Notes: generated by a model not told the origin, from the sequence alone. Positions 1 to 6,550 are shown, counted from the first letter of the stretch. The stretch is DNA of 9,504 nt from an uncultured Ilumatobacter sp. (GCA_937891565.1 CALAHA010000444.1:1-9504); one strand, 5' to 3'. A program made the numbers and translations.

Positions 1-275
1 ACGTGATCAGCATGTCCGTGGGTATAAACGATGTGGGTGACCGGACTGCTGGTCCACCCCTTGATCGCCTCGACGATCTGCTGTCCTGTTTGGACGTGCG
101 AGGCATCGAACGCCACGAGCCCGTCACCGGTGTCAGCAACGACGCTGTGGCTGAAGCTCTCGACAATCGCGAGGCCATCAGCGACTTCGGAGAGCTCGTT
201 GTTGATTCGGTTGAACGGGCGGTCGGTCAGCCCGTTGTCGATGACATCGTTGGAGAGCGCAAGCAGATCAGCCAT
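1..275 (-). CDS. Metallo-beta-lactamase-fold hydrolase, N-terminal part (runs off the left edge)
   Basis: Only the first 91 codons are in the window; the gene continues beyond position 1. The protein begins MADLLALSND. A two-strand beta segment typical of the MBL fold N-terminus (residues about 34-57, LAIVESFSHSVVADTGDGLVAFD) leads to the metal-binding signature T-H-G-H-A-D-H, with His86, His88, Asp90 and His91 forming the H-x-H-x-D-H motif. In this family these residues bind a mono- or dinuclear zinc or iron centre that hydrolyses esters, thioesters or sulfate esters. The opening resembles alkylsulfatase-like MBL proteins, but the substrate cannot be told from this fragment. No signal peptide is seen. 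The ATG at 275 was chosen because the frame has a stop codon (308-306) just upstream; the ribosome site is weak. It starts 30 nt after the UGA-containing gene and in the same frame, so the two are probably cotranscribed. The family is secure; the precise subfamily is not. Confidence 0.85.
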   Translation of the reverse strand, partial: MADLLALSNDVIDNGLTDRPFNRINNELSEVADGLAIVESFSHSVVADTGDGLVAFDASHVQTGQQIVEAIKGWTSSPVTHIVYTHGHADH

Positions 276-305
276 GAGCGCCGACTCTACGCTTTTCGAA
301 TCTAC

Positions 306-620
306 TCAGATGCAACAGGCATCGTCGTCGCCGCCGACACCGGGCTTCGCCTGGAATTCGATGGACAATGACTTGGTCAGCTTGCCCTTGGTCACGATCC
401 GCATCTGCTCGGCCATCCCAACGAGCTGCGGGGTGATCAGTATCCGAAAGTCCTCGTGGCGAAGCTTGCGGTACGCAGCGAGGTTCTTGTTCTTGACGTT
501 GGTGTCGACCGACACCTCTGCAACCTTGCCTCAACCAGTGGGGCGAATGAAGTCGATCGACATCGTTCCGCCCTTTTTCGCCAACACCTTGCGAGCATCC
601 TCGGTGATCTGAATCTTCAT
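306..620 (-). CDS. Predicted selenoprotein, small HesB/IscA-like (CC/Se-motif-like) protein with in-frame UGA at codon 30
   Basis: From ATG at 620 the frame reads MKIQITEDARKVLAKKGG, then IDFIRPTG, then UGA (533-531, codon 30), then GKVAEVSVDTNVKNKN, and runs open to a stop at 308-306. The product is 104 residues if UGA is read as selenocysteine. The start 'I-T-x-x-A-x-x-x-L' resembles HesB/IscA-type proteins. The arrangement, with a K-G-G turn, an I-D-x-I strand and then G-Sec-G, matches my memory of small bacterial proteins annotated as CC/Se motif family (seleno)proteins. The protein ends Asp-Asp-Asp-Ala-Cys-Cys-Ile; Cys102 and Cys103 could be redox partners of Sec30. Reading continuity supports one gene: both halves are in the same frame, have sensible composition on either side of the UGA, and a SECIS-like hairpin follows the UGA. 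A standard annotator would call only a truncated ORF from an internal GTG (515) or miss the gene. Function is unknown; a thiol/selenol redox or metal-binding role is inference. Alternatives are a sequencing error at the UGA or a pseudogene. The Shine-Dalgarno is weak: a GAGGGG lies about 16 nt before the ATG. An in-frame GTG at 638 is a less likely start. Confidence 0.75.
498..524 (-). promoter_or_regulatory. Putative bacterial SECIS element inside the selenoprotein gene
   Basis: Immediately 3' of the UGA codon (533-531) the mRNA can form GGUGUC-GGUC-GACACC (516-501), a perfect 6-bp stem with a GGUC loop. A further GUU/AAC pairing (524-522 with 500-498) sits below a 5-nt one-sided bulge. Twenty nucleotides separate the UGA from the apical loop, and the loop begins with G. 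Both fit the published bacterial SECIS pattern: a short apical loop with G among its first two bases, roughly 16-37 nt after the UGA. The loop core GGUC equals that of the E. coli fdhF SECIS (AGGUCU). In the known system this hairpin recruits SelB with Sec-tRNA. No bulged U like that of fdhF is seen in the upper stem. Confidence 0.65.
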
Positions 621-661
621 CAGACCAGCATCGCACACCCCTCGCCGGTGCGACACCTCTC

Positions 662-682
662 GTTCATGATGAATCTATGAAC
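662..682. promoter_or_regulatory. Inverted repeat GTTCAT-N9-ATGAAC upstream of the selenoprotein gene
   Basis: A perfect 6-bp dyad with 9-nt spacer (662-667 and 677-682) lies 41-62 nt upstream of the ATG at 620, in the 85-nt gap after rne. Its size and position would suit an operator for a dimeric regulator or a small hairpin. I could not identify convincing -35 and -10 boxes next to it, so any regulatory role is inference. Confidence 0.25.
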
Positions 683-694
683 ACGACGCCGTTC

Positions 695-716
695 TGCTCG
701 AGGGATTACTCGAGCA
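695..716 (-). terminator. Hairpin across the rne stop codon, terminator-like without U-tract
   Basis: TGCTCGAG-TAATCC-CTCGAGCA on the minus strand makes a perfect 8-bp stem with a 6-nt loop, and the loop contains the rne TAA stop. No T-run follows, so it is not a classical intrinsic terminator. GC-rich organisms often use hairpins without U-tails, so termination, 3'-end protection or autoregulation of rne mRNA are all possible. Confidence 0.35.
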
Positions 717-2583
717 TGGAGTAGTCGACAACAACACCGCGACCATCGCAGTCAGGGCAGATTTCGCTGTACTCGGTCAGCAGGCCCTCGCCGATGCGCT
801 TGCGGGTCATCTCGACGAGCCCGAGTTCAGACACGTCGAACACCTGCGACCGTGTCTTGTCCCGAGCGAGCGAGTCGCGCAGCGCCTCGACGACCTTGCC
901 GCGGTTCTCGCGGATCTCCATGTCGACGAAGTCAATGACGATAATGCCACCGATATCGCGGAGTCTCAGTTGCTTGGCAACCTCGACCGCGGCCTCCATG
1001 TTGTTGTGGAAGACAGTCTCTTCGAGGTTCGACTTGCCGACGTTCTTGCCCGTGTTGACGTCGATCACGGTGAGCGCTTCGGTACCTTCGATGATCAAGG
1101 AGCCACCAGAAGGCAGCCAGACCTTGCGATCGAGAGCCTTGTGCACCTGCTCGTGGACGTGGTGACGTTCGAACAGCGACAGACCTTCTTTGTCGGCGTC
1201 GTAATACTCAACCCGGTCAGCCAAGTCAGGATTAAACGCTGCGACGTAGTCACGGACGTCTTGCCAGAGGCGCTTATCGTCAATGAGTACACCGCGGTAA
1301 TCGGCGTTGAACTCTTCGCGGATCACCCGCACCGCCAGTTCGGGCTCTCGATACAACAGCCCTGGTCGTTGAGCCTTTGCGGCCTTGCTCTCGATCACTG
1401 CCCACTCCTTGAGCAGAATGGTCATGTCGGCAATGAGTTCTTCCTCGGTTGCCGACTCGGCTGCGGTACGAACAATGATCCCGTGCTCGTCGGGCTTGAC
1501 TCGGTCAAGGATCTCGCGCAGGCGCTTGCGGACATCGTCCGGCAACCGTTTCGAGATGCCATAGGTCTGAGAGTTCGGGATCAAAACGACGAAACGACCG
1601 GGCAGCGACACTTCCTGAGTGAGACGGGCACCTTTGTGCGCGATCGGATTCTTCGTGACCTGGCAGAGAATCAACTGCTTGTTCTTCAGGATGTCCTCGA
1701 TGCGCAGGTTCGAACCCTTGACTTCAATGTCTTCAGGCTCGTACTGCACGTCGCTGCGATAGAGCACAGCATTCTTCGGCGTGGCGATATCGACAAACGC
1801 CGCCTCCATGCCGGGCAGCACGTTCTGCACCTTGCCGATGTAGATGTTGCCGTGAATCTGTGCGACATCGTCCGAGGGGCGGCTGACGTAGTGCTCGATC
1901 AGGTTTCGACCTTCGAGCACGGCGACCTGCGCCAAGCCCGGCCGCGCCTGAACACACATGAAGTAACGCCCGATCGGCTTGCCGTTGCGCTCACGCCCGC
2001 GACGCTGCTCGAGCCAGGCATCGTCCATCTGCTGCGTGTCGCCCTTGCCGCGTCCCTTGCCCCGACCGCGCCGGTTTTTCTGGTTCTTGGCCGGCTTGTC
2101 GCCCTGTCGGCTCTTTGGCTTGCCATCGTCTCGGCCATTGTCCTCGCCTGACTGGGACTCGCGAGCCTGACCGTGGCCGCCACCGCCACCTCTGCCGCCT
2201 CCTCCTTTGCCGCGACGATTTTTCCTTTGCTTGTCGTTCTCCCCGCCGTCGCGCTCTCCATCGTCGTCCTGCTTGGCAACCGACCCAGGAGCCATGGTGA
2301 AGGGCACCGACCTGGTGTCGCCAATCTTTGGCTTGCGGACCAAGCCGCGCTCGGCAGCTTCGGCCGACGGCTTGCCTTCGCGAATCCGGTCCGGAATCTC
2401 GACGTCGTTCCTGTGGTTCGACTCGGCGGTCTCATCGCTCCGCTGACTCGCCGGCTTGCGATTTTGACCGCCCCGCGAGCCGCGCTGGCGTTGTTTGGGC
2501 GGCTGCTCAGCCGACTTCTCAGCAGATGGTGCTGAACTGTCGGCATGTGAGCCGACGGATTCGTTGTCGTCTGAGTGTTCCAT
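706..2583 (-). CDS. rne: Ribonuclease E/G family endoribonuclease
   Basis: This 625-residue single-strand-specific endoribonuclease acts in mRNA decay and in rRNA and tRNA processing. Residues 1-205 are a disordered, charged N-terminal extension with Arg/Gly-rich patches (about 119-138 and 168-182), probably RNA-binding; such extensions are typical of actinobacterial RNase E. The S1 RNA-binding domain follows (about 206-325, including GNIYIGKVQNVLPGMEAAFVD). The catalytic DNase I-like domain carries VIDVNTGK with Asp508 and VIDFVDM with Asp551. Their spacing of 43 equals that of E. coli Asp303/Asp346, the Mg-binding pair. The Zn-link motif C-P-D-C is at 609-612, near the end, so the long C-terminal scaffold of E. 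coli RNase E is absent. The ATG at 2583 is preceded by AGAAGG about 9-10 nt upstream. An in-frame extension to 2736 exists but looks unlike protein and lacks support. E. coli also has an RNase G gene downstream of mreBCD, so the context fits. Both catalytic Asp residues are intact. Confidence 0.95.
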   Translation of the reverse strand: MEHSDDNESVGSHADSSAPSAEKSAEQPPKQRQRGSRGGQNRKPASQRSDETAESNHRNDVEIPDRIREGKPSAEAAERGLVRKPKIGDTRSVPFTMAPGSVAKQDDDGERDGGENDKQRKNRRGKGGGGRGGGGGHGQARESQSGEDNGRDDGKPKSRQGDKPAKNQKNRRGRGKGRGKGDTQQMDDAWLEQRRGRERNGKPIGRYFMCVQARPGLAQVAVLEGRNLIEHYVSRPSDDVAQIHGNIYIGKVQNVLPGMEAAFVDIATPKNAVLYRSDVQYEPEDIEVKGSNLRIEDILKNKQLILCQVTKNPIAHKGARLTQEVSLPGRFVVLIPNSQTYGISKRLPDDVRKRLREILDRVKPDEHGIIVRTAAESATEEELIADMTILLKEWAVIESKAAKAQRPGLLYREPELAVRVIREEFNADYRGVLIDDKRLWQDVRDYVAAFNPDLADRVEYYDADKEGLSLFERHHVHEQVHKALDRKVWLPSGGSLIIEGTEALTVIDVNTGKNVGKSNLEETVFHNNMEAAVEVAKQLRLRDIGGIIVIDFVDMEIRENRGKVVEALRDSLARDKTRSQVFDVSELGLVEMTRKRIGEGLLTEYSEICPDCDGRGVVVDYSMLE

Positions 2584-2770
2584 TGGAGAAATCCCTTCTA
2601 CGGAAGTGCGCCGCGGCACCTTCCGGGACGGAGTCGAGCAGCGAGTAATCGCGCCGGACACCGTCATCGTCATTCGATGGGTGTGATCGCAGCACACGCT
2701 GCAAGGTCTGCGCCGTTGCACCGACCACCAGGGCAAAAAGCACCCACAGAGTCGGATCAGCTACGGCCAT
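2519..2770 (-). CDS. Possible small single-pass membrane protein overlapping rne
   Basis: This 83-residue ORF has an ATG at 2770 and an in-frame GTG at 2776. It begins MAVADPTLWVLFALVVGA, a plausible membrane segment (residues about 7-22), followed by a polar, charged tail. The last 65 nt overlap the start of rne in another frame, and there the tail becomes Arg-rich (RRQRIRRLTCRQF), as expected for a frame shadow. Codon choice in the first 55 codons looks natural, which is why I list it. There is no clear Shine-Dalgarno and I recognise no family. It may be a real small gene translationally linked to rne, or merely the open leader of rne. Confidence 0.35.
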   Translation of the reverse strand: MAVADPTLWVLFALVVGATAQTLQRVLRSHPSNDDDGVRRDYSLLDSVPEGAAAHFRRRDFSNGTLRRQRIRRLTCRQFSTIC

Positions 2771-2841
2771 CAACACAATCTACCGGAGCCCGAGGCCCGT
2801 CAGCGGGAGCCTGTGAGCAGAAGCAACAGCGCAGCCGGAAT

Positions 2842-3018
2842 GAGCAGCCGCGCAGCCGCCGGACCGCCCCACCCCAGCGACGCAGGAGCAAGCTCGGGCG
2901 CCAGCCCGAGAAAAGCAGGAGCAGCCGCGCAGCCGCCGGACCGCCCCACCCCAGCGACGCAGGAGCAAGCTCGGGCGCCAGCCCGAGAAAAGCAGGAGCA
3001 GCGGCGCAGCCGCCGGAC
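2842..3018. repeat. 77-bp tandem direct repeat, two identical copies plus a 23-bp partial copy
   Basis: Copy 1 is 2842-2918, copy 2 is 2919-2995, and they are identical over all 77 bases. A partial third copy (2996-3018) matches the first 23 bases with one difference at 3003. Each full copy carries the palindrome CTCGGGC-GCCA-GCCCGAG (2893-2910 and 2970-2987). On the minus strand each also has a G-rich stretch (GGGGTGGGGCGG). The period is not a multiple of 3, so the copies would read in different frames; this and the location just after rodA argue for a non-coding element. It lies within the 456-nt rodA-rne gap (2584-3039), whose only other content is the small ORF at 2519-2770. Confidence 0.9.
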
Positions 3019-3049
3019 GACGCAGTCGTCCGATGCGCGTCAGCGCATC
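3014..3049 (-). terminator. Two adjoining hairpins at the rodA stop codon
   Basis: Two perfect stems meet end to end. GATGCGC-TGAC-GCGCATC (3049-3032) has the rodA TGA stop in its loop, and CGGACGAC-TGC-GTCGTCCG (3032-3014) follows, sharing one base. No U-tract follows. With the repeat hairpins further downstream, they make a run of at least four GC-rich stems after rodA. They could attenuate transcription into rne or stabilise the 3' end of the mre-rodA transcript. Confidence 0.4.
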
Positions 3050-4194
3050 CTGCGCATGTGGACGCTCTGGACCAGACCGAACATCGCGAAGTAAACAATC
3101 AGACCGGAGCCGCCGTAGGAGATAAACGGGAGTGGCAGACCAGTGACGGGCATGATTCGCAACGTCATTCCCACGTTCTGAAAGATCTGCCAGAGCAACA
3201 TCGTGAACACACCAGCGCAGACGTAGGTGCCGAGCAAGTCGCGTGACAGGTGGGCAATACGCCACACACGGATCAAAGCAATCCCGAGGAGGCCAAGAAT
3301 CACTGCGCAGCCGACGAGGCCGAACTGTTCACCCACCGCAGCGAACGGAAAGTCGGCCCACATGACGGGGATGTCGCGCCCGTTCGTGAGCGGCCCCTGC
3401 AGCCAGCCCTTGCCCCACACGCCGCCGGTACCGATTGCTCGCATTGCATTCTCCGCCTGGTACGTCTCATCGGCACCGGCGGCTGCGGGATTGATCAGCG
3501 CCCTGATTCGTGCCGATTGGTAGTCGTTGACGAGCTGTCCGAAGAATGCTGCAGCAACCGTCGCGACCGACAAAATGCTGATCATCGCGATGTAGCGGGC
3601 CTTGGCTCCCGCAACGAGCAGCACGCCCATCGCGAGAGAGATGATCACTGAGGCTGATCCCAGGTCGGGCTGGATCACGATCAGCACAGCTGGTGCGCCA
3701 ACGATCAACAAACCGCCAAGAAATCGGGCATACGACACCTCTTCGCTACGTTCATCAGAAAGGTAGACAGCCAACATCAGCAACGTGGTGAACTTGGCGA
3801 GCTCAGCTGGCTGGACGTTGAACGGGCCGAGATCGAATGAGATGCGGTCTTCGCCGCTGGCGATACCGAGCAGGATGAGTAAGACCAGCACGACCAATGT
3901 GAGGCCGTACATGAACCTTGCGCGTTCCTTCCAGACTTCGTAGTCGAACGCCATGACGACGAACATCACGACCACGGCAACGAATGCGAAAATTACCTGT
4001 CGAGTCACAAACGCATACGGGTCGTCAACGAGGCGCGTCCTCGACGCCGAGAAAACAACGAAGCCACCCAGGATCGTCAGCACGATCTGCACCGTCATCA
4101 ACACCCAATCGATGTTGCGACTGGGATCAGCCGGGCTCGCACTGATGTTGCCAAGCCCCGAGTCGGGCTTGCGGGAGAGGAAGGAGGTGGCCAT
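3040..4194 (-). CDS. rodA: RodA, SEDS-family peptidoglycan glycosyltransferase (rod shape)
   Basis: This 384-residue polytopic membrane protein polymerises lipid II into glycan strands during lateral wall growth, in complex with PBP2. After a cytoplasmic N-tail (1-29), about ten hydrophobic helices follow. Family signatures are present: QPAELAKF (128-135), IQPDLGSA (174-181), and near the C-terminus MPVTGLPLPFISYGGS (348-363), the SEDS hallmark. The loop motif W-A-D-F-P-F-A-A-V-G-E-Q-F-G contains Asp281, matching the catalytic Asp of RodA (Asp262 in E. coli). Length is normal for RodA. FtsW is less likely because mreBCD and PBP2 lie just upstream. The ATG at 4194 lies 21 nt after the PBP2 stop, so cotranscription is expected; its Shine-Dalgarno is poor, which suggests translational coupling. 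It ends at TGA 3042-3040 inside a hairpin. Confidence 0.95.
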   Translation of the reverse strand: MATSFLSRKPDSGLGNISASPADPSRNIDWVLMTVQIVLTILGGFVVFSASRTRLVDDPYAFVTRQVIFAFVAVVVMFVVMAFDYEVWKERARFMYGLTLVVLVLLILLGIASGEDRISFDLGPFNVQPAELAKFTTLLMLAVYLSDERSEEVSYARFLGGLLIVGAPAVLIVIQPDLGSASVIISLAMGVLLVAGAKARYIAMISILSVATVAAAFFGQLVNDYQSARIRALINPAAAGADETYQAENAMRAIGTGGVWGKGWLQGPLTNGRDIPVMWADFPFAAVGEQFGLVGCAVILGLLGIALIRVWRIAHLSRDLLGTYVCAGVFTMLLWQIFQNVGMTLRIMPVTGLPLPFISYGGSGLIVYFAMFGLVQSVHMRRMR

Positions 4195-4215
4195 CAGTAC
4201 GACCAGTCTGCCTGA

Positions 4216-6475
4216 TTAGCCACGACGGGAGAAGCAGGCGGTGTCATCGAGCTTCTTCGGTGCAGCTGGGAAAATCGAATTGGTATCGAGCGGCTCTGAG
4301 ATTGTCACCGGGTCAGTCGGCGCAACTCCTGAGAGCTGAAGGAATATGCATTTCACGACCGGGCCCGCTGCAGTAGCGCCGTAGCCAGCCTTCTCGAGGT
4401 ACGCGGCGACCGTGTACGGCTGCTCGGGGTCGATGCTGTACCCCGTGAAAGCCGACGAGTCGTTCCACGGGAAGTTGTTCCGGCCCTGTGCCGTTCCGGT
4501 CTTCCCAGCAATCGGAATGGCCGACGACGGATAGTCAAAGAACAGCTTCTCCCCGGTGGTGCTGTGCAGGTAATCGCTGAAGTGGCCCGGCCCGGTGATG
4601 ACTCGCCGCAACCCTGAGCTGATTTCATCGCGGATCTCGGAAGGCATCGGAATCTGTCGAATGACTTCGCCGTCCACATTCGGCTCTTCGGCGAACCGGG
4701 CCTGCGAAATGTCGGCATACCCTTGCCGATCGGAGTCGGGGACACCGGCTTCGAACACAGCTTTGATGATCTCGGGCTTCATCACAAACCCCGAGTTTGC
4801 AATAGTGCCGTAGCCCACAGCGAGCTGCAGTGGCGACGCCGACAGCAAACCCTGCCCGATAGCGAACTGGACATTGTCGCCCGTGAAGTACCCAGTGCCC
4901 TCGTCCTTACTGATCACTCCACTTGCGGCGTAGCGCTCCTTCAGTTCCCGGTCCGGAACGGTGCCATCGAACTCAAAGGGCAAATCGATGCCGGTGTCGG
5001 AACCGAAGCCGAACAGTTTGACCTGCTGCTGGAGCAAATCCTTCTGCACATTTTCTTCCATGATCAGCTCGCCGATCCGGTAGAAAAACGCATCGCTCGA
5101 CACGGCGAGCGCCGTATGCACATCGACCGTGCCGTACACACACGGCCCACCAAATGGGCAGGTGGCGTTCTTGTACACACAACGCACGAGGCCTGAGTCA
5201 CATTTGGCTTGGTCGACCGACAGCATCTTGTACGTGCCGGTGTCTTCGTAGGTTTCGGTTGTAGTGAGGAGCCCGGTGCTCAGGGCTGCGTATGCGGTGA
5301 ACGGCTTGAACGTCGAACCCAGGTTGTACCGCCCCTGGATTGCACGGTTGACGAGTGTGGATCGGTCGGGGTCGGTCTTGACCGTGTCGGGGATCGGCAA
5401 CCCAGTCACTAGGTCGTATTCGACGGCTTCCAAGTCAGTCGCGTCGAAGATTTCTGCAAACTTGCCGCCGCCCAGGTCGGATTCGAACCACCGGTTGTCG
5501 AACGTCGGGTACGACGCCATTGCAATGACGTGGCCCGTTTCGTGGTTCTGCACGACGACAGCCCCGGCGGGCGCCTTGAACGGCACCTCTTCCGGGTAGT
5601 AGGTCTTCTCTGCGGTCACGGGATCGGTTTCGTAGAACGCACGGGTTGTGAAGTTTGTATCCCTGTCGAGCGGGTTCCGAGCAACTGCCTGCTGCCGCAG
5701 CCGAAGCTGCGTTTCGAGTACCTGCTCGGCGTACTGCTGTTGGTCGAGGTCGATCGTCAATTGGATGTCTCGCCCGTTGATCGGGGGCACCTCTTCAATC
5801 ACGCTCACGATACGGTTTCGGTTGTCGACCTCGAACTTGATGTAGCCCCACTCGCCGTGGAGTTCTTCTTCCATACTGAGCTCGACGCCGAACTGCCCGA
5901 CGCGCTCGTTGAGTGAGTAACCGTTGCTTGTGTACTGGTCTTTCGTCTCGGCTGTGATGGCGCCCATGTATCCGACGACATGGCTTGCGAGGGGGCGCAT
6001 ACGGATAGATCCGCTCTGAGTCTTCGATGATCGTGACGCCCGGTAAGTGTTCGACGCGCTCTTGGATCGCAATCGCCGTTCGCTCGTCGACGTCTTCTGC
6101 AACAGGCATCGGCAGCAGCGTGTCGTAGATGCCGCGTTGGAAGCGGTCTTCCATGTCTTCGACCGGGACATTGACCCAGCCCGACAGACGCCGGAAGATT
6201 TCTTCACGCTGGCTGTCACGACGCAGGAGTTCCCAGTCAACCGCTACCGAGAGCGAACGCTGGTTGTCGGCCATGATGCGTCCATCGGCATCGAAGATAC
6301 GACCCCGTTCCGGGAACAACGGCTTCGTGCGCACCTTGGTGGTGTCCACTTCTTGTTGCAGTGATTCCGCTTCAACCGTCTGCAAAAACCAGAGGCGAGC
6401 GCCGACAAGTGAGAAGAGCAGGGTGCCCACTACAGCAAGAACGCCGAGCCTGGTTGCGCGCTTATCAGCAGCCAT
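4216..6475 (-). CDS. mrdA: Penicillin-binding protein 2 (MrdA), class B transpeptidase, interrupted by a one-base frameshift
   Basis: This class B PBP crosslinks nascent peptidoglycan as the partner of RodA. The N-terminal part starts at ATG 6475 (GAAGGGG 12 nt upstream) with a cytoplasmic tail and a membrane anchor (about 9-30). It reads correctly to Y-P-Y-A (about residue 160), then loses frame. The rest continues one base later as PLASHVVGYMGAIT and runs to TAA at 4218-4216. Removing one C from the C5 run at 5991-5995 restores a 752-residue protein of normal length. In that numbering the dimerisation domain is about 55-240 and the transpeptidase domain about 300-715. The active-site motifs are S-T-F-K (nucleophile Ser387), S-S-D (459-461, in place of the common SxN) and K-T-G (658-660). 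Between the first two lies a segment with four cysteines (425, 432, 439, 445) on the extracellular side. The gene is 126 nt downstream of mreD. An intact essential-type domain on both sides of the break favours a sequencing error over decay. Confidence 0.9.
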
Positions 6476-6522
6476 GTTGTCAGTGTGCCCCTTCGTACGA
6501 GTGGATCGACGTCCGCCTTATG

Positions 6523-6550
6523 CGGTTGTTCTTCACACAACCGTAATATA
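6523..6550 (-). promoter_or_regulatory. Hairpin and TATATT box in the PBP2 leader
   Basis: The 126-nt gap between mreD and mrdA is the widest inside the mre-rodA cluster. It holds TATATT (6550-6545), a fair -10-like box, followed at once by CGGTTGT-GTGAAGA-ACAACCG (6543-6523), a perfect 7-bp stem with 7-nt loop about 48 nt before the ATG. No good -35 box is visible at the right spacing. It may be an internal promoter or a leader hairpin. Confidence 0.25.

Noticed and set aside
276..308. Second UGA readthrough that would fuse the selenoprotein to the MBL hydrolase, since both are in the same frame
   Set aside because: The MBL protein has its own ATG at a natural N-terminus, the intervening 30 nt encode nothing convincing, and only a weak 4-bp stem with a 9-nt loop follows the UGA at 308-306.
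970..2151. Long plus-strand open frame (about 390 codons) opposite rne
   Set aside because: It lies wholly antisense to the RNase E/G gene, has no recognisable domain or good ribosome site, and is what a GC-rich gene with strong third-position bias produces on the other strand.
2893..2987. Rho-independent terminators formed by the repeat palindromes
   Set aside because: The stems are strong but no T-run follows on the transcribed strand; the neighbouring T-stretch lies 5' of the stem on the minus strand.
2842..3018. CRISPR array
   Set aside because: The copies are contiguous 77-bp direct repeats with no unique spacers and no cas genes nearby.
2575..3246. Plus-strand open frame across the repeats and rodA 3' end
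   Set aside because: The encoded sequence is Arg/Ala/Pro/Ser-rich and dominated by the 77-bp repeat, whose period shifts frame between copies; it also overlaps rodA on the other strand.
4216..6475. Two separate genes for the N- and C-terminal halves of PBP2
   Set aside because: The halves join perfectly when one C is removed from a C5 run, neither half has a sensible independent start or end at the break, and the joined length is normal for PBP2.
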